Below, one piece after another: positions 51,076 to 61,741 of a stretch of 64,000 nucleotides of DNA; within the stretch, counting starts at the first letter, position 1, and each line of letters opens with the position of its first letter. The notes beneath the pieces were generated by a model. The model saw only the letters and a list, made by a program, of their open reading frames with translations, made no database searches and was not told the DNA's origin. A program made the position numbers and the translations under genes. The DNA is from Dillenia suffruticosa (lineage: Eukaryota > Streptophyta > Magnoliopsida > Dilleniales > Dilleniaceae). The stretch is from assembly GCA_033439265.1 (NCBI GenBank), contig JAVTVX010000017.1:2451001-2515000 (forward strand), in the 5' to 3' direction.

Positions 51076-51218
51076 CTTTTTATGATTTATCGGGAGTGAA
51101 AAAAAAAAGAAAAAAAACGGCCACTACAAGAAGGTCCAAGGAATAACACATGGCTTTTTATGATTTACTGGGAGTGAAAAAAAAAAAGAAAAAAAAAGGC
51201 CACTACGAGAAGGTCCAA
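51076..51218 (+). repeat. Two-copy tandem repeat, period about 78 bp
   Basis: CTTTTTATGATTTA(T/C)(C/T)GGGAGTGA, an A-rich run, then GGCCACTAC(A/G)AGAAGGTCCA, occurs at 51076-51138 and again at 51154-51218. The two copies differ by only a few bases, so the duplication is recent. Confidence 0.85.
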
Positions 51219-51258
51219 CTAACAACTCAAAAAACTATGCTTATTGTTTTCTGCTGGG

Positions 51259-51986
51259 AAGAGATGGTAGAGCCACCAACATTGGTTAGCTTAATCAGAC
51301 GTGAAATTGAATACTTTTAAACATGATCGAGATTCGATTCTTGGTGGGAGTATCGGACTCTTATGTGTATGAAGTATTTTCTATTTGGAGATCCGTTCTC
51401 CAAAAAGAGCCACTGCAATGATAGATCCGGATTAGTTGGGGCAAATCTGTTACGAATCCCACATTGGATCCCAAAAAAATCATAAAATAGTATTTAAATT
51501 CAATAGACTCTCTTACTCAACAGGTCGATATTTTGGATTAAGTTCTCTCATTTGACTTGATTCCATTACTTGAATTCATGATAAATTGGTATCAGAGACT
51601 CCGGTTTAATATAGAAAATGGCTACTTAGAAGAGAGTTACCTGATCTGGTGACAGAGTGAGAGCCGTCTAAAATAGAAAATGGTTACTTGGTGTCGGAGT
51701 GAGAGTCGTTTGAAGAGGAAAATGGCTACCAGTCAGAGTAAAAGCCGTCCAAAGTGAGAGCCGTCTGTGGATGTCCGGCTTCTCAAGGGTAGGATAATAT
51801 TACAAATCTCATATCGGATCTCCAAGAAATCATAAAATAGTATTTAAGTCCAACAAGTTCTCTCACCCAATAGGTCAATCTTTTAGGCTTAGTTTTTCAA
51901 TTGGGTTTGACTCTATTATTTAGATCCATGATAAAAGTTCTGAATACCGGATAGTATCCATAACATGAAATAAAAAAAAAAAAAAA
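51259..51986 (+). mobile_element. SINE copy interrupted by a TRIM
   Basis: The SINE seen at 18130-18353 recurs here in two pieces: 51259-51447 (GAGATTCGATTCTTGG, TATCGGACTCTTATGTGTATG, GATCCGGATTAGTTGGGGC) and 51934-51986 (TGAATACCGGATAGTATCC then poly(A)). The gap is exactly the LTR-bearing element at 51448-51933, which therefore inserted into the SINE. Confidence 0.75.
51448..51933 (+). mobile_element. TRIM (miniature LTR retroelement), fossil
   Basis: A 486-bp element with two direct terminal repeats of about 136 bp (51448-51583 and 51798-51933). They start TGTTACGAATCCCACATTGG or TATTACAAATCTCATATCGG and end CATGATA. A primer-binding site of the initiator-Met type, TTGGTATCAGAGA, follows the first repeat at about 51586-51598. 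The 214-bp interior has three imperfect units built on AAAATGGCTAC and GAGTGAGAGCCGTC and no gene. Its terminal repeats are only about four fifths alike by eye, so it is old. It is non-autonomous by design. Confidence 0.8.
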
Positions 51987-52351
51987 AGGAGATGGTAGAG
52001 CCCAAAATCAAGTTTGGGTTTTCGTAGGCCCAATTAGTAGCGAAGGGATCGAGACGAGGGTTAGAAGTGTCATTTCGCTGAGGGTGAGACAAGAGTTTAG
52101 GAAAAGCCTGCTTCCTCTTCCCGCGGTGATTTTCATCAGCTGGGATATTCATCGAAATTGATTGGGGGCTGGGAGGGGAAGAGAGGGAGAGAGAGAGAGA
52201 GAGATACGGTACAATACGAAGACTGGACTGCGTGTTATAGTGAGCGACGCGTTAATCTAACACTCAAACCCTCTTTTCTCTCTCCCCTTTCTCTCCCTAT
52301 CTCTCATCAGATCAGACCCGATCGATTCATGTCACCGATTCACTCCGCCTG

Positions 52352-53452
52352 ATGACCCTCCGAACCGCCGCCGCTTACGACGCAGTCGCCGCCGACCTAA
52401 TCCGTCGTCGACCACAAAATCGCCGACAGTCTAACATGGTTGAGAAAATGGAAACTCAAACCCAAGCAGAAGCCCTAATTCAATCACAACCTCAACCACC
52501 ACCACCACAGCAAATCACCACAATAGAACCGACTGCAAATGCTAATGCTAATGCTCAACCCGAAATCGACACTCCTTCTACCTCCAAAATCCCTCCTCGC
52601 CCTAAGAAGCTTCGCAAGCTCTCTCCCGAAGCGAAAACCCAAACTGAAACCGAATCTCCCAAACCGACACCGGCTACTGCCTCGAAATCATCTTCGAAGA
52701 AACAGATCGTTCAAGTGCAGCCAAAACCGAGGCAAATTCCGAGAATAATTGCCCGAGCTCTGTCCTGCGAAGGCGAAATCGAGGCCGCTCTTCGTCATCT
52801 CCGATCTGCCGATCTGAATCTCTCTCGATTGATCGATCTTCATCAACCTCCGACTTTTGACACGTTTCAGAATCCATTTCTAGCCCTAACCAAGTCAATT
52901 CTCTACCAACAGCTAGCATACAAGGCCGGAACTTCGATTTACACTCGTTTCATCGCTCTCTGCGGTGGTGAATCCGGAGTTTTACCGGAAACCGTCCTTA
53001 AACTAACGCCTCTCCAGCTCCGGCAAATTGGAGTATCCGGCCGGAAAGCGAGCTATCTCCATGATCTAGCTCGAAAGTACCAAAACGGAATCCTCTCGGA
53101 TTCTTCAATTGTCGAAATGGACGATAAATCGCTCTTTACGATGCTGACAATGGTGAACGGAATCGGTTCGTGGTCGGTTCACATGTTCATGATATTCTCT
53201 CTCCACAGACCGGACGTTCTTCCCGTGAATGATCTTGGAGTCCGAAAAGGCGTCCAGCTTCTCTACAATCTCGAGCAGTTACCAAGGCCGTCACAGATGG
53301 AGCAGTTGTGTGAAAAATGGAGGCCTTATCGGTCGGTTGCCTCGTGGTACATGTGGCGGTTTGTGGAGGCAAAAGGTACGCCATCCACTGCTGCTGCGGT
53401 TGCGGCAAGTGGGAGTTTGCAGGAGCAGCAACAGCAGCACCAGCAGCATCAA

Positions 53453-53487
<35 letters not shown>

Positions 53488-53566
53488 ACAACAACAGCCG
53501 CAGCTATTGGAGTCAATTAATAGCATAATCAATCTTGGGTACTCTCCTTTCTGCTTCAACTCTTAG
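52352..53566 (+). CDS. AlkA-like DNA-3-methyladenine glycosylase (HhH-GPD superfamily)
   Basis: Excises alkylated bases in nuclear base-excision repair. One exon of 404 residues. Residues 1-125 are low-complexity and basic (RPKKLRKLSPEAK), a plausible nuclear signal. The glycosylase domain spans about 126-342: NPFLALTKSILYQQLAYKAG, LTPLQLRQIGVSGRKASYL, the helix-hairpin-helix LTMVNGIGSWSVHMFMIF and the catalytic Asp in VLPVNDLGVRKG (about residue 294). WRPYRSVASWYMWR is typical of the family. A glutamine-rich segment (about 357-385) precedes the C terminus INSIINLGYSPFCFNS; related plant proteins end differently in my memory, so a short downstream exon after 53537 is possible. The start is the first ATG; an internal ATG (52436) is an alternative. 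It lies head to head with the ERDL6-type transporter. Confidence 0.92.
53421..53503 (+). repeat. CAG/CAA repeat encoding polyglutamine
   Basis: A mixed CAG/CAA/CAC run inside the C-terminal tail of the glycosylase, encoding Gln with a few His and Glu. It is likely to be length-polymorphic. Confidence 0.95.
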
Positions 53567-53879
53567 TGTTTTCCTTTATATTTATTGTGATTTTGAAGCT
53601 TGTTTGGCCACGAGAAATGCTTCATTATCTGGGTATCTCAATTTTGATGTGTTATGTTTTAACGTAAATTATTGGGATTGTCTTTGTTAGTTATAGACCT
53701 TTGGGGACTGATGAATAAGAACGTCCTTGGGACTTGTTTGGTGCAAATTCTGGTGAATATTTTGAGTTTTTAGTTTATAAGAAGTGATTGTTGTGGCAAC
53801 TTACTTGCATTTTGCAGTGATTGTTGTGGCAATTTACTTGCTTTTTGTGTTCTATTTTGGGAGAGAAAGTTGGAAGTAG

Positions 53880-55440
53880 TAACAGGTGGTGTTCAAGCAA
53901 ACATGAAAAATTTGATCCAACTCCCTGATCATTCTGGGTATTTTGCATGGACTTCCATATATGAGAGTGAGAGGACTGCATGGACCATTGATGTTGTAGT
54001 CTTCAATGACATGATTATTCTGGTCTCTAGGTGATTTCAAGTACTCAAAGGATGCTGCTTTCCCGTAGATGTAATTCTTTCTTGAGCATTCTCCCTAGTA
54101 GGCCTTCATGATCTAGTCTCTCAAAGGAGCTTTTAATTTTAAGAGCCAGGGTATGAGCATTTTTTTTTGTGTGTGTGGCAGAGAACATCACATTGTTGCA
54201 GTGTGTAGAACATGACATCTTTTCTTAACTAAGTTACTGACAGTAGTTTTCATATTGCATAAATAGTTTACACTTTTTGTGAGTATTAAACCATGAACTA
54301 GATAAAGTAGTACAGAAGTTATAACAAGTTATCTTGCACGATCATCTATTTGTTTGTTTTCTTTTCCTTCTTGATAAATGGGGGAGGTTATAGGAACCGA
54401 GTATCTCGAATTTGTAGTGTCTGAGGGTAGGTCTGGAGGCCAAGAGGAAGGTTGCATCATTTTGACTTGGCAGTCCTAAATTTGAAGTATGGGAACTCAG
54501 CTTGTAGGGGTAAGGTTTCTGATGTGTAATTCACTCTAGATCCCATAGTGGTATGAGTCTAGTGGCATTGGGTTTCCCTTTTTAGACCCTGGAGGTCTGT
54601 ATGCTTAAACGGATAAAACTAAAATTTGTTGTTGAGACCCTTGTGGATTGACTAGCATGGCCTCTTCTTTTGTGGATGATATCTTTTAGCTAACAAAGTA
54701 ACCGACTAAAGTAAATCAAGGTAACATTATGTACCTCTGTACCTATAAGGTTTGCCTTTATTGGCCTGAAGGCGGAGAAGGGGGATGTGGTGAATTAGGA
54801 GCTATATGTTCGAGTGAAAAGTAAAAACACATGATAAGATTTCTTATTGGAGGTGTATAACTTCCCCCACAAATTCTTGAAGATAATCTGAGGCTTCACA
54901 ATACTTCAATCACCTCATTAGAAGAATATATTGAGACCATGGTTTTTTAGAACTTACATGTACTTTCTCCCTGTCTTATGTCTTGTCTTACATCAATCTT
55001 TTTATCTTATGATACACAATATGCATCTTACAATATGATATGAATATACATTACACGATATATATAATTCACTATACCTTTCAATCCAAATTTAATGGTA
55101 CTACTATTTTTCTTAAAGAGTTCATATTCTATAAAATCAGTTTTTCATTTTTGTACAAAATAACTTCATAGCTATTCTAAAATAAAAGTTCTCAATTTGA
55201 CAACTATAATTGAAGCACTTTAAATCCTGGACAACCATTATACTGTTCCTCTTTGCAACCGAAATCTGAGCATTTTATACTTTTGTCTATCCTCAAAGAG
55301 CATTCTGAAAAAAAATTGCATTTGCTTAGTTTTGCAAATTGGTAGTGTTGAATCGGAAAGAATGGACCGGATCAAGGAATTATTGTGCATCTAGCACTCC
55401 CGCATGGTGCTTCGGTGGTTGAGTCAAAGGGTAAAGTATC
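53880..55440 (+). repeat. Diverged segmental duplication, copy A
   Basis: Shares a colinear series of similar blocks with 56380-58440: CTTCAATGACAT, CTTAACTAAGTT, AAACTAAAATTTGTTGTTG (54619-54636 region) and GGATCAAGG with GCACTCCC near 55373-55402. It corresponds to the 3' side of the F-box pseudogene and downstream DNA, without the F-box part. Confidence 0.7.
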
Positions 55441-56379
55441 TTCAGCACCAAGGTCTGTTGAGGATTTCCATTTGTCACCATCCAAGGTTAATCAACATGG
55501 TAGAGAGTATGCAAATCAGACATCTCAGTTTTTGTATCTAAACATGATGCATCAACAAACTAAAACTGTGTTGTAAGATTATCATGTTTGTAAATTTATT
55601 TAAAACTTGAAAAGAATTTTAGCACTGGTAGTCAGTCAAGGCAAGTAGTTGGACATAAAGACATCAAGGCCCCCATGCCTAGGCAGGAAAGTGGCAGTCC
55701 TAATGGTCTGATAATTATCAAAAAATAAAAAAAAGTTAAAAATTTCACCCCTGAAGTTCCAAAATTAATTAATTGAGTAATTGAAATATAGCAAGTTTAT
55801 AATTACTTGGTGGTATTAACATTGTTGATGAATACATCCAGAGCTGAAATTGCTGTTTGCGGGCACATCTCCCTGTGAAGTGCAATTTCGATGTTTCTGG
55901 TGCAGTCATCAACAATATCAAGTCCTGCAAATAATTATAATCTCAATCCTCTTCTTAATTTTCTTAAGTAAATAGGTTTTGAACTTTGTGATTTAATATG
56001 TAAGCTTTATTTTTTTTATCTATTAAAGATTTTTAGGCCATGGAGGAGAGTCATTTCTCTTCCTAGGCACAGCAACCATGATAACCTTTCTAGATTTTTG
56101 AATATGTTTAGAAACATGATGGTATTCTGACGATATGGTTTTGTTTTGTTAATAACATCAAAATTTGGGTTGTAATTTGGTTTATGTAACATCCTTTGCT
56201 TGCATTTGTTGCCATATTTTTTATGGTGACTGTTAGAAATCCTTATGACATTTTTATGTGGATGATTCTTTATTCTTTGATATCTAATTGCATATTTTTA
56301 CTTAAATCCCCCACTGCAATTTGTATCTTGTTCTAGAACATCTCTCTGTAAAGTGTCTACATTGCTACAAGTTCAAGGA

Positions 56380-58440
56380 TAAAGTGACTAAGAGAGTTAG
56401 ACTCCTGGACATTAAGCAAAACATGTCAAATCTAACCAAGTCCCTTTTACTGTAGACCTCCATGATTGCTTGCCAATTTTGTGTCATCATTTTATTGTGT
56501 TAAGTGATCTGGACAGGTGTTGAACTTTAGTCTTCAATGACATAATAACCCTGTTCTGCACACAATTCGGGTGTTGTTTGGGAGAGCTCAATTTGGCTTA
56601 ATTTACTTCTATTTTGTCTTATTTTTCTTGTAACGATTTTCCACTAAACTGAATGTTTTTGGTTGGAAATATAAAGATTTGCAAATAAAAGTCAAATTTC
56701 TTCACAAAAATGATTTGAATTATAATTATCAATTCATTTTTTTTATTGGAAATCTCACCTAACATCAGTTGAGCCCAGCCTCAACTTTGCCAGACTTGCT
56801 TTCTGCTTTCCTGCACATTTACTACTATGTTAAGTACCATTCTAATAGCTTCATGATGGAGTGCCCAGAGGATGAGCATTTTCTGCACCGAGAACTATGG
56901 ACATGACATTGTTGGGGCATTTGGTTCTGCTTAACGATGGAATGTTCATGCTTAACTAAGTTTCTGGCAATGGTTTCCATAATGAATAGATTCTTTCCTC
57001 CCTATCCTGCAATTATTAACTATTATACCATGTAACAGGAAAAGTAGTTAGCAGTCATAACAAATCCTCTTGTGCAGTGACATATTAGTATTGGTTTGGC
57101 AGGGCTTTTTTTTTGTTTATCTTCTCCTTATAAGGAGAAGCCTTGCCAAACAGAATTTCTTCTCCTTAAAAGTAGTTTTTTTTTTTTTTTTTTAATGAAG
57201 AAAAATTAAAAAAGTAGCTTTTAAGGAAAAGCTTATGAGAGGAACTTTTACTTCTTTTTTTTAATGCTCTAGCTGTTCAAGAACTATATTTTTTTATTCT
57301 ATTTATGTCCTTATTTGAATGATACAAAATTTCAAATATATCTATACTATAAATGTGTTCACAAATGCTATGACTTGGGTGAATTTAAATATATATATTT
57401 TAAAATTTCAAATATGTTGATAAATATTTTTTTATTCCGTTTATATGACTCGAGTGTTTATAAAAGTATACTTATGTTATTTTTGAATTTTTTAGTTGTT
57501 TATGTTATATAGAAATGATTTTATATTTATAAATGCTTGATTTTAATTGTTTAGAAAAATAATCAATTTATTTTTATTTTAATTATTAATATTTATACCT
57601 TTTATTTTTAAAATGTAGATATCTAAATTTTAATCAATTGATCATGAGGAGAAAAAATTATATTTTATGTATATACCATTTATGATAATTTAATTAAAAA
57701 ATATAGTTTATAAAAAATATTTTGTCAAATAGCTAATTTACAAAGGAGTATATAAATTGTTTTTAAAAGTAAAAATGTTAAACAACTTTTAACTTTATTT
57801 CAAAAATTATTAATTTCTGTTTCTCCCTAAAAGGAGAAGATAAGGAGAAAAAAACTCTGCCAAACTTGCTCTTAGTCTTTTTTTGCGAATAGGAACTTTG
57901 TAGGGGGTAAAGTTTTTGATATATTGTTCTCTTTAGATGCCTTAGTGATTGGAGCCATGCCCTATTTGGACCCTATAATCTCTACATGCTGAAAGAAGTA
58001 AAACTAAAATTTGTTGTTGGGACTTTTGTTAGATTAACTGGCATGGCCTCTCTTCTGTGAAATATAGTTTGTCCAAAAAAGGGAAAGAAACGGATAATGG
58101 TAAGTTAAGGACTGTAATGGCCGGTTAAAAGTCAAAAATACGTGTGAGCATTTTTTGCATGACGTGTAAAATTTCCAGATAGGTTCCGAAAGAAATCTTA
58201 GGAGGCTTCATAATGGATTCCTTGGTAGAAGAACGTTTGAACATTTGGAAACCTAAAGGGATGCTTATTCCTTTTTGCAATCTGAGCCTGAAATGCTTTT
58301 TGTCTTTACTCTTTCAATATTACCAAAGAATTTACATAGCTTAAGTGCTTTCTCATGCAATTGATATTGTTGAACTTGGAAAGGATGGACTAGATCAAGG
58401 CATCCTCTACCGTGCACCTGGCACTCCCATATTGTTGTCA
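56380..58440 (+). repeat. Diverged segmental duplication, copy B
   Basis: Partner of copy A in the same order and orientation, enlarged by the MITE at 57094-57865. The clearest stretch is 57900-58055 against 54490-54665, with AAACTAAAATTTGTTGTTG and CATGGCCTCT in both. The right end overlaps the 3' part of the F-box pseudogene. Confidence 0.7.
57094..57865. mobile_element. MITE with long imperfect inverted ends
   Basis: The left end GTTTGGCAGGGCTTTTTTTT runs into TTATCTTCTCCTT. The right end, read on the other strand, is GTTTGGCAGAGTTTTTTTCT followed by the same TTATCTTCTCCTT. TTG flanks both sides (57091-57093 and 57866-57868). It is 772 bp, AT-rich inside and has no transposase. A three-base target suggests the PIF/Harbinger group, although TTG is not the usual TTA. 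Confidence 0.7.
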
Positions 58441-59470
58441 ACTGTTTAGTTTCCAGACTGTAAGAAAGAATGGTCTGATACTGGTTGAGGTATAGCATTT
58501 GTAAGTCTTCCTTAAAAGCGCAGGGCAGCATGAGAGGCCACACTTGGATACATCTAAACCTAGGGGGTATTTTTTTCTTCTCCATTATCGAGTTGTCTCA
58601 AAAATTGCAGGCATCAAATCTTCCTGCATCATCCAATGCTTCAATTTCCAGATGATCATCAGTAACATATGTCCAGATGTAAATGCCTCTGTCACCTGAG
58701 AAGCAGTGATGGGGACATCATAATTTGGAAATTCCCAGGTTTGTGGAAGCTGAACTAGCTTGGCAACCTCAGGCTTGACATAGAACACAAGCATGCAATC
58801 ACTCCATAATCAATGCACTACATTTTGGAAATGAGGGTAGTGGCTTTGAAATTGTCTGATTGTTTCATATCCATGCACCAGACATGAGTGTGCTTGAAAA
58901 TCCCTCCCATCTCCAGGTTTCTGATGTGAAAACCTGGCCTTCAATAGTATCTTCGATGGGGTCAATTTTGTGGTTGAACAGGCATACTACCTTGAAATGT
59001 GGCTCTGCATCATCAAAGGCAATGCCTGCCAAAGGTGGCCTCGCCCATGTATGCCCTGGAGAAAGAGCTAAAACACTGCTGAGCCATGGGGCTGGAAACA
59101 TGGTAGACTCTGGAATTTAACTGGATTAGGCCATTGCAAGAAGCAATGAACTTGGAGTTGTGGTAGTTGATGGGAGGGAAGGAAAAGAGGTTCTGAGGCA
59201 CAATCTCGTGCCTTGGCTAGATAAAGTGAAGAGATGACCTTCGTTGTTATGCTTGATCATGCTACCTGAAATGGTGTAGGTGTTTGGAGGCATTTTAAGC
59301 AGGTGATGATGAACTCGAGTGTCTCCAAGGGGATAGGTTAGTGGTACAAACCTCCTTCCCCTAACCTAATGATCTCAGATTTAAATTCTTGTACAAAAAA
59401 AAAAATAAAAATGATGAACTTGAGTCATTCTTTGGGACCAGCTTTGTGTTGGTGACCATCTTTTGGGTTA
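58265..59470 (-). pseudogene. F-box protein pseudogene
   Basis: The minus strand carries broken pieces of a plant F-box protein of the F-box-associated type, in the right order. Near 59200: FSFPPINYHNSKFIASCNGL. Near 59090-58880: PPLAGIAFDDAEPHFKVVCL and EGQVFTSETWRWEGFSS. Near 58520-58330: FKEDLQMLYLNQYQTILSYS and ETKQLTTIWECQ with DLVHPFQVQQYQLHEKAL. The pieces are in different frames and separated by stops, and a SINE (59321-59410) sits in the 5' part, so it is dead. The F-box motif itself is not clearly seen. Before decay such a protein would have been an SCF E3 ligase substrate adaptor. Confidence 0.75.
59321..59410 (+). mobile_element. Short SINE with target duplication in the F-box pseudogene
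   Basis: A 90-bp insertion with an A-box-like GGATAGGTTAGTGGTAC, a B-box-like CAGATTTAAATTC and an A-rich tail. It is flanked by ATGATGAACTCGAGT (59306-59320) and ATGATGAACTTGAGT (59411-59425), a 15-bp target duplication with one mismatch. It resembles the element at 15943-16027. Confidence 0.8.
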
Positions 59471-60669
59471 TGCATCTACTATGTTCAAGATATTAAACCA
59501 AAATAAATAAATAAATAAATAATGTAATTAACTCATGTTTGTAAAGAATCTCATAATTGTTGAATCTCTCGAGAAGAGAATACTACCTCGGCAACATCAA
59601 AGATTTTCCTAATGAAGGTTTGATCATGGAGCCACTATGCGTTTATGGCTGCCCAAAATGGAAAACACCCATATTTGGCGAAGTAAAGAAACAGATTCAA
59701 TGAAGTAGTTGTCAGGATTCGTTGGACCTGTTTCCTGATCATTGATTAAGAAGAAAATCCCCCGCCAATGGATTTCTTGATGATTTTCTTGGACATAGCA
59801 GAACGCTAACTTGGTTTCCTGAACACTTCACAAAAACATGAATTTCTGCACCATTGAATTTGCATATAAGCTTTACACAAACTTGAGCCGTCTACAACTA
59901 TAACCATCTAACTTTACTTTTAAATTTAAATGATCATTCTATCCTAATTAAAGAAATCTTGTGATAATTAAATAAATAGTATTATTTGAAAATAAATTCC
60001 ATATTTTAATTTTTAGTTTCAATTATTGAAGTTTATTTATGAATTAACTCTACAATTTAGTTTATATCAAATTATTTGAATACATATTTCACATATTTCG
60101 TTAAAAGATATTAATTAACTAAATACTTAGTTTTAATAAACAACGCGTTCTATAGAATTTAAGATGGCAGGTTATTAATTATATATTTTTTTTCCAGCGA
60201 TCCAACCGCTCATATGATTAGCCTAGCCATGGAAACATATCAATGGCACAATCTTTGGGGTGGGTTGAGGATGAAGAGGGGACAATGATGGAATCATAGT
60301 ACCTTCGTCATCCGTACCTTCCCTTAAAGAATGGTGATATCTCTTACCCAAAAAAAAAGAAAAATGGTGATATCAAACCATGTCCCTCTGCGTCTTTAGG
60401 CCGCATTGTACCTTGGCCTTGGTGCACTCTAGTGCTTCCATTTTATTTTTATTTAGCAAAAGTCCTATTTTGAGACCCACCAAAGTATCTGGCATACCCA
60501 TTTGAAGGACTGTCTGATAGGGTTCCGGTATATTCCCAGTTCTCAGACTGTTCTTGCCGCTCTCAACCATCTGCTGCCAAATAAACAACGTTACCCTTCC
60601 AAACAACAAACATGTTCTTCCATCTGTCCAACTCCAAGAATTGGTCGTTTTACGGAGTTCAGGGCGACT
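59471..60669. other. Intergenic between two pseudogenes
   Basis: AT-rich with an AAAT repeat at about 59500-59520. The 5' remains of the F-box pseudogene may reach into 59471-59860, but no motif is firm. Nothing else is seen. Confidence 0.5.
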
Positions 60670-61741
60670 TGGACTCCTGTCCGATCCTTTGCTTTACCCC
60701 TTGTGGTAAAGCGAGGAGGGGTGGTCAACAAGGGAATATCAAGTATAAACCTTTCGAGCATTAAAAACTTCATCATAATCAATGAGCCCATATACAAAGC
60801 TTCTGTTGGTGAGTTTTTGGTTTGGTTTACGCCTTTTGGATTGAATCCTTCCTCCATATCCCCTCTTATGGCTTGGCAGAGAATTGTACCTTTGTTTCAA
60901 CAGCATGGCGAGCTAGTTTTCGACATGGTTTGCATTATTACAACAAGCTCTTGCCTAGTGCAAGACTCGCAAAATCTAATGCTCAAGATGAAGAGGAACC
61001 GGAAATCGATATCATGGTAGTAGATGAAGAATCACATGAGCCTGCGGCAGATGGGGTAGAAGGAGAAATTTGTGTCTTCTCCAAGCAACTCGTCTGGTTA
61101 TCTAGGCCATCCGTCATTAACCCACGAGGTTTTCCATGGAAGACTTACAAACAAGGTTGGTAGATGCTTTGTCCGAACGGGTGACAGAGGAGTTGTCAAA
61201 GGAGAAGAGAGATATCTATACGTGACAGGTCGATCTTCTTACATAAATAGGACTGAAATGGGTCAAGAAATCCATCCTCATTACATCGAAACATCAGCTT
61301 ATAATTGCACTTCAAATTTGCTAAGAGGAGGTTGTCTTGCAGCATTCAAACTTGGAAGAACAATTGCGCTTGTAGCTGAAATGCAAAGACAGGAGAGTAA
61401 TGTCAGTCTTTTAAGAAGATGATGCGAGAATATAAGAGGATAAGTGCTCAAGCAAGAAAAGGCTGAGATTGGTTTGGTTGTTTTGGTGAAGAGCGGGGTT
61501 GTACCAAAGACTACTTCAGGCAAATACAGAGATGGGCAGCTAAGAGTTGTCTCATGGAAGGGAAAATGAGAATAATCATGAAGATGGAGTTTGGAATTCA
61601 TAGTAATTTTTTGTCTTCCATACCTACGATTGATTCTAATGACAAGAGAGGAGTGGTTGATGAAGTCGATGGAGAAAAGGAAGCTGTTCTTTCATTTGCT
61701 TCTGATGCTCAACCTCGTTCCTCGCTTCGATCCTTTCTCTG
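60670..61741 (+). pseudogene. AMP-dependent synthetase/ligase pseudogene (fragment)
   Basis: Carries the C-terminal half of an adenylate-forming (AMP-binding) domain: SSIKNFIIINEPIYKASVG, FTPFGLNPSSISP, then in another frame YGLAENCTFVSTAWR, DIMVVDEESHEPAADGVEGE, SNSSGYLGHPSLTHEVFHG, RCFVRTGDRGVVKGEERYL and GQEIHPHYIETSAYN. A later frame carries EGKMRIIMKMEFG. There is a one-base frameshift just before YGLAEN, another near 61075 and further breaks around 61420-61550. The N-terminal half of the domain is missing. The pieces run on without visible introns, which fits a processed copy or one large exon. The intact relatives I remember are large multidomain plant acyl-activating proteins. It is not functional as it stands. 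Confidence 0.82.

Noticed and set aside
53187-53528. Poly-Leu, poly-Ala and poly-Ser frames over the glycosylase tail
   Set aside because: These are the CAG repeat read in the other frames and on the other strand.
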